DNA from: Candidatus Sumerlaeota bacterium
GTDB taxonomy: Bacteria; Sumerlaeota; Sumerlaeia; UBA8349
DNA: 40,744 nucleotides
Assembly (NCBI GenBank): GCA_016931035.1
Contig: JAFGFN010000087.1
Span: 1-40,744, forward strand
Direction of reading: 5' to 3'
In this document: one piece after another, positions 16,002 through 25,404 of the stretch
How positions within the stretch are numbered: position 1 is the stretch's first letter
Layout of the letters: each line of letters starts with the position of its first letter
Program-made: the position numbers and the translations under genes
The notes under the pieces: model-generated
What the model saw: the letters and a program-made list of their open reading frames with translations, nothing else
What the model was told of the DNA's origin: nothing
Database searches by the model: none

Positions 16002-16853
16002 TTGAGTTCCGCGACACCCGAGACCGAGAATCGGGACATGGGACCGATTCTTCGTCGCATCGTCGATGCCAAGCGACGCGAAGTCGAAGACATTTACCGC
16101 GCGACGACGCTCGACGCGATGCGGCGTCTGGCCGCCGCCGCGCCCGAGCCGAGAGACTTTCTCGGCGCCGTCGCCCGTCCCGGGTGCATCTCCCTGATCG
16201 CCGAGGTCAAGAAAGCGTCGCCGTCCAAGGGGGTCATCCGCGAGGATTTCGACCCCGTCGCTATTGCCCGGGCGTACGAGTCCGCGGGCGCAAACGCGAT
16301 TTCGGTCCTGACCGACGCGCTGTTCTTCCAAGGTTCTCTCGACGCGTTCCGATCGGTTCGGAGCGCCGTGTCGTTGCCGATGCTCCGTAAGGAGTTTATG
16401 ATCGATCCGATCCAGTTCTACGAGGCCCGGGCCGAGGGCGCGGACGCCGTGCTTCTGATCGCGTCGATTCTGAGCGACGCGCAGATTCGAGAGTTCCACG
16501 CCTTGTCCCTCGATCTCGGGATGACGCCGCTTGTCGAAACCCATAGCGAGATCGATCTCAGGCGCGTCATGACCCATCTCGCGCCCCGTCTTTTGGGGAT
16601 CAACAACCGCGATCTTTCCGACGCGGCCCTGGCGACGGACCTCGACCACACGGCCCGGATGCTGCCGCTGGTGCGCGAATTGGCCGGCGACAAGGGGTCT
16701 CCTCCGATTGTGTCGGAAAGCGGCATTTACGCACCGGACGACGTGAATCGCTTGCATCTTGCGGGCGTTTCGGCCATTCTTGTGGGGGAGTTTCTGATGC
16801 GCCAGCCCGATCCGGGGCGCGCGGCGCGAGTCTTGATGAGTCGTTCCGTATAG
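16002..16853 (+). CDS. trpC: Indole-3-glycerol-phosphate synthase
   Basis: A 283-residue TIM-barrel enzyme of tryptophan synthesis that closes the ring of CdRP to form indole-3-glycerol phosphate. Motifs in order: IAEVKKASPSKG, AISVLTDALFFQGS, MLRKEFMIDPIQFYEARAEG, ADAVLLIASIL, GINNRDL, VSESGI and the final ILVGEFLMR. The TTG at 16002 is favoured as start because AGGAG lies 10 nt upstream; ATG 16038 is an alternative that keeps the conserved ILRRIVDAKRREV helix. No other trp genes are adjacent, so the gene is outside a classical trp operon. Confidence 0.95.
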   Translation: MSSATPETENRDMGPILRRIVDAKRREVEDIYRATTLDAMRRLAAAAPEPRDFLGAVARPGCISLIAEVKKASPSKGVIREDFDPVAIARAYESAGANAISVLTDALFFQGSLDAFRSVRSAVSLPMLRKEFMIDPIQFYEARAEGADAVLLIASILSDAQIREFHALSLDLGMTPLVETHSEIDLRRVMTHLAPRLLGINNRDLSDAALATDLDHTARMLPLVRELAGDKGSPPIVSESGIYAPDDVNRLHLAGVSAILVGEFLMRQPDPGRAARVLMSRSV

Positions 16854-16901
16854 AGTTGCGAAGGTTGTCCCAACACGAAACCGGAGGGAGAACCCGGGCG
16901 C

Positions 16902-19340
16902 ATGTTTTTTGTCCTTCCCTATGGGGTCGACCGGCCCCTCTATCGACGACCGACCGCCACGTACGCTCTTCTGGGCGTCAATGCCCTCGTATTCGTCGTC
17001 CAGTTCTTTATCGTTCCTCTAACCGGTTCGGGCTCGCGGGCCGATTCGATTCAGTCTTTTGTCGATCGGTTCGGCTACACTTCGATAGCTCAGCCCCTCG
17101 GCCTCCTCACCCACCAGTTCGTCCATGGCGGGTTCTTTCATTTCTTCTGGAACATGTATTTCCTCTATCTCATCGGCGCGATTCTCGAAGACCGGATCGG
17201 GCGCTCGCGTCTGCTTCTCGTCTATCTGGTCGGAGGCTGCGTGGGGGCGTTTCTCCAGAAAAGCGTGACGGACGACGCCTTGCCCCTGGTCGGCGCGTCG
17301 GGTTCCATCGCCGCCATGATGGGCGCGTTCTTCATCATAACGCCCTGGTGCGATTTCAAGGTCTACTACTTCATCTGGGTCTTGTGGCGGGTCTTCGCCG
17401 GACAGACGAAGTGCCCGTCCATTCTCCTCCTCGGGATGTATTTCTTCTTGGGCGACCTGGTGGACGCATTGATCGCTCGGTCGGGCGGCGGCACTTCCTC
17501 CGTCGCCTATTGGGCGCACGTGGGCGGCTTCCTTTTCGGCGCGATCGTGTCCGCTCTCTTCTATGGTTTCAAGGCGTTTGCTCACACGGAAGCGGAACTC
17601 CAATTGGATGAAGCGCGCGTCCAGCTGGCCCTGAGCCGTGCGATTCGCGAGAAAGGGGCGGCCTCCGCCAGGAACGCCGTTTCGCCTTCCGCATCCGAGG
17701 AGATCGTGGTGGGCAAGGACCCCAGCGCCGCGGTTCTCGAACACTTTGTCGAGATAGGCGACGTCGAGAAGGCCGGGCGTGAATTCGGCCGACTCGTGGA
17801 TCGCAATCCGTATTTCTCTCTCGCGCCCGCGCCCCAATTCGCTTTGGCGGAGATGCTAGCGGCGGCCAAGCGGAGAGACCTGGCCCTCAGCGTGTTCGAC
17901 AACCTCATCACCGCCCATCCCCGATCCATTCAGGCCCAGGCTTCGCTCCTGACGGCGGGGAAGCTTGCGCTGGAAAGCACGACGACTCGTCCGCGCTCGC
18001 TTTCGTATTTCGACCGTTTTCTTCGTTCCAAGCCTTCGAAGGAGGAGGAGGCCGAGGTCTTGAGCCTGATCAAGGAGTTGAACGCGACCCTCGGCGGTCT
18101 GGACACGCGCGACTTCAGCCCCGACGTCGAACAAGAGGTGCCCAAGACCCGGAAAACCTCTTCGGTGCTTCCCGCACTCCCCACGTCCGCGAGGGAAGAC
18201 TCGGACTCCGGGTTCATCGACCTGGACTTGCCGGAGCCGCCTGCGGCGTCGCCCGGTTCGTTGGGTGGCGCCGGCGGCGTTTCTGGGGCGAGGCATGAGA
18301 TAGACGAATCGCAGGAGTCGGGTCCCATATCCATCCTCTTCGAGAATCACGAGAGACACAGCGTGTCCGGGCGTCGTGGCGAGTCGTTTCCCGAACTTGC
18401 GCCTAGCGTCATCGCGCTTGGCGAGATTCTCGGACCGGGAGCGGCGGAAGATCTGACCGAACAAGAAGCTCGCGTCTCTCGACAGGCGGAGGAATCCTAC
18501 GAGGACGATACCGAGAAGATTGTCCGGGCCGCCGTACGCAGGGCTGCCGAAGGTCTCGACGGACGCGAGTCGGCGCACATCACCGACTCCGCGATTCTCC
18601 GTCCCCCCAACCAGAACCGGAAGCGGCCCGTTTCGTCGCGCGAAGCGTCGTGCGCAATGATCGTGGCTCCACGCCGGGAGATCGATTTCGACCGCCTTCT
18701 CGGCGAGCTCTCCGCGATTCTCGCTCAGACGCCCCAAATCCTGGCCGACCGCCTGCGTCTCCAGTGCGGCATCGTCCTCCGCGACGTGTCCTACTCGCAA
18801 GGAGTGGAGATCCGCGATCGTCTGTTGAGGGCGGGTCTGCCGATCCGCTTGATCGAGAACCGCAGGTCCCTCGACTTCAGCGCCTGCTGCGAAGCGGTCG
18901 GACTCGAAATTCACTCCGACCGCCTGCTGTGGCGGACGGTTTCCGGCGAGGCGGAGATGGGGGCTCGTTCTATCGGGGTGCTAGCCTGCGGAATGGTTCG
19001 TCTCTCGCCCGAGGCCACGCACTATTCGAGCGTCGTCGACGTGTTTCAGTTTCATCCCGCTCTGCACGTCCGCCTTTGGGGCGGGAGCTTTCCCGTCGAC
19101 AAGATCAAGGGGGTCGAGGGTTTGAACTTGCGCCCCACCGGACCGATCGACACCGAAGGGATGCGCATTCTGGCCCATCGCCTTGCCCAGCAGTCGCACG
19201 AAATCGTTCAGACCTACGCCACGCGCGAGTGGCTCTCGCCCGGAGGGCCGAAGGAACCGCGCGCATTCCGCCACATCGGCTCCTACGACGACTACAACCG
19301 GTGGCACATTCTGGCCTACTTCGCGGCCGAGGCCGAGTGA
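16902..19340 (+). CDS. Rhomboid-family intramembrane protease with long C-terminal extension
   Basis: An 812-residue fusion. Residues 1-225 are a six-helix rhomboid: catalytic Ser133 in GASGS, catalytic His206 in WAHVGG, plus the His-rich HQFVHGGFFHFFWNM loop (H75, H80, N84). Residues about 228-400 are helical and TPR-like (DVEKAGREFGRLVDRNPYF, ALSVFDNLITAHPRSIQAQA). About 410-590 is acidic and low-complexity, probably disordered. About 595-812 is a globular domain that starts DFDRLLGELSAILAQTPQIL, includes a segment resembling small ferredoxin-like or L7/L12-like regulatory folds (GVEIRDRLLRAGLPIRLIEN), and ends with an unrecognised region. A strong GGAGGGAGA precedes the ATG. Possible role: membrane proteolysis coupled to a cytoplasmic sensor. 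Confidence 0.85.
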   Translation: MFFVLPYGVDRPLYRRPTATYALLGVNALVFVVQFFIVPLTGSGSRADSIQSFVDRFGYTSIAQPLGLLTHQFVHGGFFHFFWNMYFLYLIGAILEDRIGRSRLLLVYLVGGCVGAFLQKSVTDDALPLVGASGSIAAMMGAFFIITPWCDFKVYYFIWVLWRVFAGQTKCPSILLLGMYFFLGDLVDALIARSGGGTSSVAYWAHVGGFLFGAIVSALFYGFKAFAHTEAELQLDEARVQLALSRAIREKGAASARNAVSPSASEEIVVGKDPSAAVLEHFVEIGDVEKAGREFGRLVDRNPYFSLAPAPQFALAEMLAAAKRRDLALSVFDNLITAHPRSIQAQASLLTAGKLALESTTTRPRSLSYFDRFLRSKPSKEEEAEVLSLIKELNATLGGLDTRDFSPDVEQEVPKTRKTSSVLPALPTSAREDSDSGFIDLDLPEPPAASPGSLGGAGGVSGARHEIDESQESGPISILFENHERHSVSGRRGESFPELAPSVIALGEILGPGAAEDLTEQEARVSRQAEESYEDDTEKIVRAAVRRAAEGLDGRESAHITDSAILRPPNQNRKRPVSSREASCAMIVAPRREIDFDRLLGELSAILAQTPQILADRLRLQCGIVLRDVSYSQGVEIRDRLLRAGLPIRLIENRRSLDFSACCEAVGLEIHSDRLLWRTVSGEAEMGARSIGVLACGMVRLSPEATHYSSVVDVFQFHPALHVRLWGGSFPVDKIKGVEGLNLRPTGPIDTEGMRILAHRLAQQSHEIVQTYATREWLSPGGPKEPRAFRHIGSYDDYNRWHILAYFAAEAE

Positions 19341-19434
19341 GTCGTTCGAACGAGAGCGAGAAAGGTCGCTTCCGGCGCCGTCGGACGCAACGAACCGCGC
19401 GGCCGGCAAACTCGTGAATCGGGAATCCGCAATC

Positions 19435-20808
19435 ATGCCTCAAGTCGAAATCCTCGGCCATCGTCTTCCCATCGTCGCCATCGTGGGCCGCCCGAACGTC
19501 GGCAAATCGACGATGTTCAATCGCATCGTCGGCAGACGCAAGGCGGTCGTTCTCGACACGCCCGGACTCACGCGCGACCGCAATTTCGAAACCGCCGAAT
19601 GGAACGGGCGTGCATTCATGCTGGTCGACACGGGAGGATACGAAACCGATCCGCGCGACAACATTTACGCCCAGATGCGCCGCCAGAGTCTTCTGGCGAT
19701 GGAAGAGGCGGACGTCGTGGTGTTCCTGACCGACGTGACCGAGCCGGACAACCCCGTGGATCGCGACGTGGCCGATCTTTTGCGTCGCGCGTCGAAACCC
19801 ACCGTCCTGGCCGTCAACAAGTGCGATACGAACCGGCGACACCAGGAATCCTACGCCTTCTACTCCCTCGGGTTCGATCCCCTCTACGCCCTGAGCGCAC
19901 TGAACGGCTCGGGCATGGGCGATCTGATGGATCGCATCGTGGAACTCTTGCCGGAAGAAGAACCCGCACCGGAAACGAGCCAGGAAGGCCCCAAACCGAT
20001 TCGCATCGCCATCGTCGGTCGGCCCAACGTCGGAAAGTCTTCCATCGTCAACGCCCTGTTGGAGCGCGAGCGCGTCATCGTGGACGATACGCCCGGGACG
20101 ACCCGCGATTCCATCGACACCGCGTTCCGATACGGAGACCGCGTTTACACGATCGTCGACACCGCCGGGATGCGGCGGCGCGGGAAGATCGAGCGGGGCG
20201 CCGAGAAACTCAGCGTCTTCGCCGCCCAGGCGGGTCTGAGCCGCTGCGACGTCGCCGTGATCGTTATCGACGCCTCGGAGGGATTGACCGAGCAAGACCA
20301 GCACGTGGCCGGCTACGCGCTCGAAGCCAACCGGGGGTGCGTTCTCGTTCTGAACAAATGGGATCTGATCGAAAAGGAGAACTCGACGGCCGGAACGTTC
20401 GCCAAGAAACTCCGCGACGAGATGCCGTATCTCTCCTTTGCCCCGATCGTGATGACGTCGGCTACGACCGGACAGCGCGTCAAGCGGATTCTCGAACTGG
20501 TGGACCGCGTCCACGCCGAGTACTGCCGAGAAATCGACACCCCGACACTCAACAAATGGCTCGAAGAAACGACGCACAGGGTCTCGCCGCCGTGGCACAA
20601 GGGACGCCAACTCAGTCTGAAGTACGTGACTCAGACCGGGACCCGCCCGCCCAGGTTCACGTTCTTCGTCAACAATCCCCGGCTCCTGCATTTCTCCTAC
20701 CGACGTTACTTGGCCAACCAATTGCGCGAGGCTTTCGGATTCGAGGGCGTGGCGTTCCAGATGACGTTTCGAGCCAAATCGCGCGACAAGTCCTCCGAAG
20801 AAGCATAA
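19435..20808 (+). CDS. der: Ribosome biogenesis GTPase Der (EngA)
   Basis: A 457-residue protein with two tandem GTPase domains and a C-terminal KH-like domain, acting in 50S subunit assembly. The first P-loop is GRPNVGKS at residues 18-25, with LDTPGLTRDR, DTGGYE and NKCD. The second P-loop starts at about 195, with DDTPGTTRDSID, DTAGMRRRGK and NKWD. The KH-like domain ends with FFVNNPRLLHFSYRRYLANQ and ends normally. The ATG at 19435 gives the usual short lead to the first P-loop. prmA begins 10 nt downstream, so the two are probably co-transcribed. Confidence 0.97.
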   Translation: MPQVEILGHRLPIVAIVGRPNVGKSTMFNRIVGRRKAVVLDTPGLTRDRNFETAEWNGRAFMLVDTGGYETDPRDNIYAQMRRQSLLAMEEADVVVFLTDVTEPDNPVDRDVADLLRRASKPTVLAVNKCDTNRRHQESYAFYSLGFDPLYALSALNGSGMGDLMDRIVELLPEEEPAPETSQEGPKPIRIAIVGRPNVGKSSIVNALLERERVIVDDTPGTTRDSIDTAFRYGDRVYTIVDTAGMRRRGKIERGAEKLSVFAAQAGLSRCDVAVIVIDASEGLTEQDQHVAGYALEANRGCVLVLNKWDLIEKENSTAGTFAKKLRDEMPYLSFAPIVMTSATTGQRVKRILELVDRVHAEYCREIDTPTLNKWLEETTHRVSPPWHKGRQLSLKYVTQTGTRPPRFTFFVNNPRLLHFSYRRYLANQLREAFGFEGVAFQMTFRAKSRDKSSEEA

Positions 20809-20818
20809 GGATCGTCGC

Positions 20819-21844
20819 ATGAGTGCCGCTCCGCCATCCGGCGACTCGGATTCGCCGTCCCGCGACGAGGCGGGCACGTGGCTCGCCTTCAGAGTCCTCG
20901 CGTCGGCCGACGTCTTGAGCGACGTCGAGGACGAGATCCTCGCTCTCGCGGGCGAAACCGATATTCTCGGAACGTCGCGCGAGATCTGGCTCGATCCGGC
21001 CTCGGCGGCCGCCGTCGAAGGCGGCGAAAGCCGGGCGGAGTCTCGGGCGGGAGAATGCCTGCACGTCTATCTCGCTCGCGAGGCCGATCCGCAACGTGTC
21101 GCCGCGGATCTCGACGAGATCCTCGAAGCGCGCTTTGGATCGAACGTGCGCAAGACCGGACGAATCCGGATCGAGCCGATTTCGATTCCCGAGGAAGACT
21201 GGGCGACGCGCTGGAGAGATTTCTTCCGGCCGATTCGCGTTTCTCCCCGACTCCTGATTCTCCCCGCGTGGTGGAAGGACGCCGACACACCCGAACCGAT
21301 CGTCTTGCGAATCAACCCGGGCCGCGCCTTCGGTTCGGGTACTCACGCCACGACCCGACTATCCCTGCGGTTCTTGGAGCGACTTGTTCGTCCGGGTCGG
21401 AGCGTTCTCGATTTCGGCGCCGGATCGGGCATTCTCGCGTTTGCCGCGCGGGCCCTGGGTGCCGGGCGGGTCGTCGCGATCGAGGTGGACGAGGATTGCC
21501 TCGAGAATTACACCGAGAACGCGCGGATCAACGGGGTGGAGACGGAGATCGACTATCGAATCGGCTCGTCCGAGAGGCTGGCGCTAGGCGAGGTCTTCGA
21601 TCTCGTCGTTTGCAACGCGCTCTTCGACCGCGTGAGTCCCCACTTCGAGGCGCTGGTCGAGCACCTCGTTCCCGACGGAACGTTTCTCTACAGCGGGTTT
21701 CTCGTTTCGGAATCCGAGACGGTGACGGAGCGGCTCGAAAGTCTTGGACTCACCGTCGAGCAACGCGAGAACATGGAAGAATGGCAAGCGGCCGTTGCGA
21801 GGGGAGGGGTCGAGGACAACCTCGGATTGCGGACAGAGGAATGA
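20819..21844 (+). CDS. prmA: Ribosomal protein L11 methyltransferase
   Basis: A 341-residue class I SAM methyltransferase of the PrmA family. The N-terminal substrate-recognition domain ends near EEDWATRWRDFFRPIRVSPR. The linker INPGRAFGSGTHATTRLSLR is the PrmA hallmark. The SAM loop is LDFGAGSGILAFAARALGAG, followed by VVAIEVDEDCLENYTENARI. The catalytic-loop segment reads DLVVCNALFDRV, where typical PrmA has an ANIL-type motif; the Asn is kept but the neighbours differ. The protein ends with QRENMEEWQAAVARG, as usual for the family. It follows der closely. The target is presumed to be L11; the divergent motif leaves some doubt. Confidence 0.88.
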   Translation: MSAAPPSGDSDSPSRDEAGTWLAFRVLASADVLSDVEDEILALAGETDILGTSREIWLDPASAAAVEGGESRAESRAGECLHVYLAREADPQRVAADLDEILEARFGSNVRKTGRIRIEPISIPEEDWATRWRDFFRPIRVSPRLLILPAWWKDADTPEPIVLRINPGRAFGSGTHATTRLSLRFLERLVRPGRSVLDFGAGSGILAFAARALGAGRVVAIEVDEDCLENYTENARINGVETEIDYRIGSSERLALGEVFDLVVCNALFDRVSPHFEALVEHLVPDGTFLYSGFLVSESETVTERLESLGLTVEQRENMEEWQAAVARGGVEDNLGLRTEE

Positions 21845-21848
21845 CTCT

Positions 21849-22640
21849 TCACGCACTTCCCTGCAGATTCCGATCCTCGATTGTCCTCCGCCAATCGGCG
21901 ACCTCGTCTCGGATGGCGCGGAGAGTCTCGATCTCGCGGCGGCCCGCGAACGAGGATCCCGGTGGCACGGCGCGGGGCGCGAACGTTCGCGACGTTCCGG
22001 GGGCGTGCGCGGCTTCCTGCGCGTCGTCGCGATCGCCGAGGCCCGAGGTGCGGACCGAGCGCAGATACGAAAGGATCAGGTCGCGCAGCTCTTCGGGTCT
22101 CATGAGTCCTCGAAACACGCCTCGGTGCATCGGGCTGGCTTGACTCTTCTCGGCGCTCACCTGTCCGCTTCCGCCTCCGGCCGTCTCGACGACCAGGTTG
22201 TAGATTCCCAGGAGGCGCTGAATCGGCCCCTGTTCGATCTTCATGTTCTGAATGTTCTCGAACGTGAGCGTGATTTCGCGGATCAAGACCACCCCTTCGC
22301 GAATCCGAAGGCTGCGGTCGGTGATGATATAGAACCGCATGTCGTAGTCGAGGCGGGTGACGACGTAGAGGAACACCGCCTTGCCCACGACAAAGACCGC
22401 CAGGCCGAGAGCGACCAGAATTCCCACGGGGCCGAGAACGACCAAGGCGGCGATGAGCCCCGCAATCTCCAGAACGGCGAACACGGCGAGTCCTATCCAG
22501 AGTCCCAACAACCGATAGGTCAGATAGGCGCGGGCCGCGCGAAACACCTGCACCGATTCGTGCGAACCGGCTGGAGCATCGGGCGGTTCCTTCGGACAGC
22601 GCAGAAAGTCGAGAACGAGGTCCTTGAGTAACGAATACAT
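21849..22640 (-). CDS. Bacterial PH-domain (DUF304/YdbT-like) membrane protein
   Basis: A 263-residue protein. Two hydrophobic segments (about 45-95, e.g. LGLWIGLAVFAVLEIAGLIA) precede a bacterial PH domain: DYDMRFYIITDRSLRIREGV, then LTFENIQNMKIEQGPIQRLL and GIYNLVVETAGG, the usual pattern for the family. A charged C-terminal tail (DVADWRRTIEDR-like) follows. The ATG at 22640 overlaps the stop of the preceding PH gene as TGATG, so translation is coupled. Paired YdbS/YdbT-type PH proteins are common and of unclear function, sometimes linked to envelope stress. It converges on prmA with a 4-bp gap. Confidence 0.85.
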   Translation of the reverse strand: MYSLLKDLVLDFLRCPKEPPDAPAGSHESVQVFRAARAYLTYRLLGLWIGLAVFAVLEIAGLIAALVVLGPVGILVALGLAVFVVGKAVFLYVVTRLDYDMRFYIITDRSLRIREGVVLIREITLTFENIQNMKIEQGPIQRLLGIYNLVVETAGGGSGQVSAEKSQASPMHRGVFRGLMRPEELRDLILSYLRSVRTSGLGDRDDAQEAAHAPGTSRTFAPRAVPPGSSFAGRREIETLRAIRDEVADWRRTIEDRNLQGSA

Positions 22641-23215
22641 CAGACTGGGGGAGCTCCACCCGGGTTCGAAGACCCGTCGAACGATGAGGTCGCTTGTCGA
22701 ATGGCCCTGAGGTCCGCGCGGATCTCTCTGAGGAGACTGACGGCTTCGTCCCTGTCTTGGGCCGAAACGGACGCGGGAACGGTTTCGGACAGGGCGGACG
22801 CGCGCGTCGGGGTGTCGGCGCGGTGGTGCCCTCGCATCCGTTGGTAGAGGAAATCCCGGACCGCTTCGTACTGAGTGAGTCCGGGAATGGTCATCTCGGC
22901 GCCCGCCGAACCCGAGGCGGTCTGAATGGCCAGGGTGCCGATCCCGAGCCATCGTTCGATCACGCCTCGCGAAAGATGAATGTCTTGGATGCGGGCGTAG
23001 GTGAGGTGGATCTCCTGGCGGAAGAAGAAGCCCCAACTCATGCTGACGCCCTGCGAGTCGAATCGGTAGCGCAACGTATAGTACTTGAGAAAGAGCGGGA
23101 TGAACGAGATCGGAATGATCGTGCTCAGGCTCCAGAGAAAATACTGGATGAGGAGGTTGGGGTGGGGACGCGCGATGGCGTAGATGGCCGACTCGTCGAT
23201 TTCGTGTTCCGGCAT
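22640..23215 (-). CDS. Bacterial PH-domain (YdbS-like) membrane protein
   Basis: A 191-residue protein starting MPEHEIDESAIYAIARPHPN. A hydrophobic stretch (LIQYFLWSLSTIIPISFIPL) leads into a PH domain: LRYRFDSQGVSMSWGFFFRQ, IHLTYARIQDIHLSRGVIER and WLGIGTLAIQTASGSAG, the canonical bPH2 signature. The tail has an amphipathic helix (DEAVSLLREIRADLRAIRQA). I used the ATG at 23215; a GTG at 23296 would add 27 residues without conserved features, and neither start has a strong Shine-Dalgarno sequence. First gene of a two-gene coupled operon. Confidence 0.85.
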   Translation of the reverse strand: MPEHEIDESAIYAIARPHPNLLIQYFLWSLSTIIPISFIPLFLKYYTLRYRFDSQGVSMSWGFFFRQEIHLTYARIQDIHLSRGVIERWLGIGTLAIQTASGSAGAEMTIPGLTQYEAVRDFLYQRMRGHHRADTPTRASALSETVPASVSAQDRDEAVSLLREIRADLRAIRQATSSFDGSSNPGGAPPV

Positions 23216-23423
23216 GGTCACAACCCGATACCGGCTGGGAGCCGTGCGAGGTTCGACAAAAGAAACCGCCGCCGGAAGGGGAAAGACGAAAGACACACGT
23301 GGTGATCTTCAGTTAGGGGGCCTGAAGTCGGGTGTGTGATCCCGTCTCTCCCATTCCGGCGGCGGGCCGTCATCGCTTCTGAATCGGAACCGCCCTATCG
23401 ATCTGGAGGCGCTAGGCTGGTTC

Positions 23424-25199
23424 CTACCTTCCCGTGGGGGGTCTGTCCGAAAGCGGCCGGAGATGCTTGCGGCGAAAGCGCTTCACTACGGCGCCCGCCT
23501 GCCCCAACCGCAATGTCTCGAGTATATCTTGCCGCAGTTTTCGGACATCTTCAAGTGTTAATGAACGAATCAATCGTTTCACCCAGGGGATAGCCACGGC
23601 GCTCATGCTCAGCTCGTCGATTCCCAGGCCCATGAGGAACACCGCCAAAACGGGGTCGGCGGCCATCTCCCCGCACAAACCCACCCAGAGGCCGTTCTTG
23701 TGGGCGGCGTCGATGGTGTCGCGGATCAGGCGGACCACCGAGGGGTGCAGCGGGTTATAGAGGTCCGCCACGCTCTCGTTGACCCGGTCGACCGCCATCG
23801 TGTACTGAATCAGGTCGTTGGTGCCGATGCTGAAGAAATCCACTTCCCGCGCCAGGACATCGGCGGTCAGGGCCGCCGACGGGGTCTCGATCATGATGCC
23901 GACCTGGACGTTTTCGTCGTGCTCGATGCCCACCCGGCGCAGGTCTCTCTTGATTTCCTCGATCAGCGCCACGCTTCGCCGCACCTCCGAGACGTCGGTA
24001 ACGAAAGGAATCATGATGCGGGTGTTGCCGAAGGCCGAGGCGCGCAGCATGGCGCGCAGCTGCGCCCGAAACATGTCGGGATTCGCCAGGCAGAGGCGGA
24101 TCGCGCGAAGCCCGAGGAACGGATTGATCTCGTTGGAAACCACGCCCGATTGCGATATGAACTTGTCCCCTCCGATGTCCAGCGTTCGGAAGACGACCGG
24201 CATGGGGTGGATGTGTTCGAGGACTTCCTTGTAGACCTGGAATTGCTCCTCCTCGGAAGGAATGTAGCCGCGGTCGATATAGAAAAACTCGGTTCGGAAC
24301 AGGCCGATTCCTCGCGCTCCGCTCGTCTTAACCCCCGCAACTTCCGAGGGGAACTCCAGATTGGCCGCGAGATCGATCGCATACCCGTCCCTGGTTTCGC
24401 ACGGCAGGTCGCGCAGTTTGTGCAGCGATTCTCGGTCCGCCTTCAAGGCCTCCTGGCGCTGACGGAAACGCTCCTCGTCGTGCTTGGTCGGACTCAGCGT
24501 GACGGTGCCGGTGTAGCCGTCGATCAAGATGGGCGCGCTCTGAATCGCCCGCTTGACGATGCCCTCTACGCCCACGACGGCTGGGATATTGAGGGCCTTG
24601 GCGAGGATCGCCGAGTGGGACGTTGGGCCGCCGACCTCGGTCACGATCCCCGCGACATGGCGCCTATTGAGCCTAGCCGTGTCCGAGGGGAGGAGGTCGT
24701 GGGCGATAATGACCGAATTCCGCCCCACATCCTCGATCCGGCTTCGCTTCTGGGGCGTCAGGTTCTCGCGGATGCGCGCCGCCACATCGAGGACGTCGAG
24801 GTTCTGGAGCTGAAGATGGGGCACTTCGATCTGTTCGAAGAGCTGGCGGATCTGCTCGACGTTTCGCTCGAGAACGAACTCGGCGTTGAGCCGGTCCGCC
24901 CGGATGTCGCGCCTGCAGGCATCGACTAGGAGGGGGTCGTCGAGAAGGACTTCCTGGGCCTCAAAGATGCTGGCGTGGACTTTATCGATCTTCGCGCCCA
25001 CCATCTGGTGGGTCTGGCGCAACTGTTCGCGGGCTTTCTCGACCGCCTGATTGAAGCGGTCGATTTCGCTCTCGACGCGACTCTCGGGGATGGAGTAGCG
25101 CTTGACGGGGGTCTTGACCACACCGTGGAGGAACACGACTCCGCGGCTGGCGCCGGGAGAAGCGGGAATGCCGTGTAGAACACGATGAGGCGATTTCAT
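23424..25199 (-). CDS. ptsI: Phosphoenolpyruvate-protein phosphotransferase (PTS enzyme I)
   Basis: A 591-residue enzyme I that transfers phosphate from PEP to HPr. The phosphorylated His is in GGPTSHSAILAKALNIPAVV. The PEP-binding barrel shows RGIGLFRTEFFYIDR, FRTLDIGGDK, MIPFVTDVSEVRRS, FFSIGTNDLIQYTMAVDR and the active-site Cys in GLCGEMAADP. Length and domain order are normal. The ATG at 25199 gives the usual start (HGIPASPGASRGV). The HPr gene lies upstream in the same orientation after a 205-bp gap. No sugar-specific EII gene is in the window, so transport and regulatory roles cannot be told apart. Confidence 0.95.
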   Translation of the reverse strand: MKSPHRVLHGIPASPGASRGVVFLHGVVKTPVKRYSIPESRVESEIDRFNQAVEKAREQLRQTHQMVGAKIDKVHASIFEAQEVLLDDPLLVDACRRDIRADRLNAEFVLERNVEQIRQLFEQIEVPHLQLQNLDVLDVAARIRENLTPQKRSRIEDVGRNSVIIAHDLLPSDTARLNRRHVAGIVTEVGGPTSHSAILAKALNIPAVVGVEGIVKRAIQSAPILIDGYTGTVTLSPTKHDEERFRQRQEALKADRESLHKLRDLPCETRDGYAIDLAANLEFPSEVAGVKTSGARGIGLFRTEFFYIDRGYIPSEEEQFQVYKEVLEHIHPMPVVFRTLDIGGDKFISQSGVVSNEINPFLGLRAIRLCLANPDMFRAQLRAMLRASAFGNTRIMIPFVTDVSEVRRSVALIEEIKRDLRRVGIEHDENVQVGIMIETPSAALTADVLAREVDFFSIGTNDLIQYTMAVDRVNESVADLYNPLHPSVVRLIRDTIDAAHKNGLWVGLCGEMAADPVLAVFLMGLGIDELSMSAVAIPWVKRLIRSLTLEDVRKLRQDILETLRLGQAGAVVKRFRRKHLRPLSDRPPTGR

Positions 25200-25404
25200 G
25201 TCGCGCTACCCTGCCTCTTGGTTTCTGCCAACCGACCCTACAATCGCTCTCTGACGCAAAACGACAATACAGTGCGACACCCGCGGTCCGGAACGAGACT
25301 TCTCCGCCTTCTTCCGTTCGGGAGTTTAGCACCTTCGCGAGGGAAAAAACAAGATTCGGATTGCGATTTTCAGGGATTGCGATCTTGCGGCGAACGAGGA
25401 GAAG

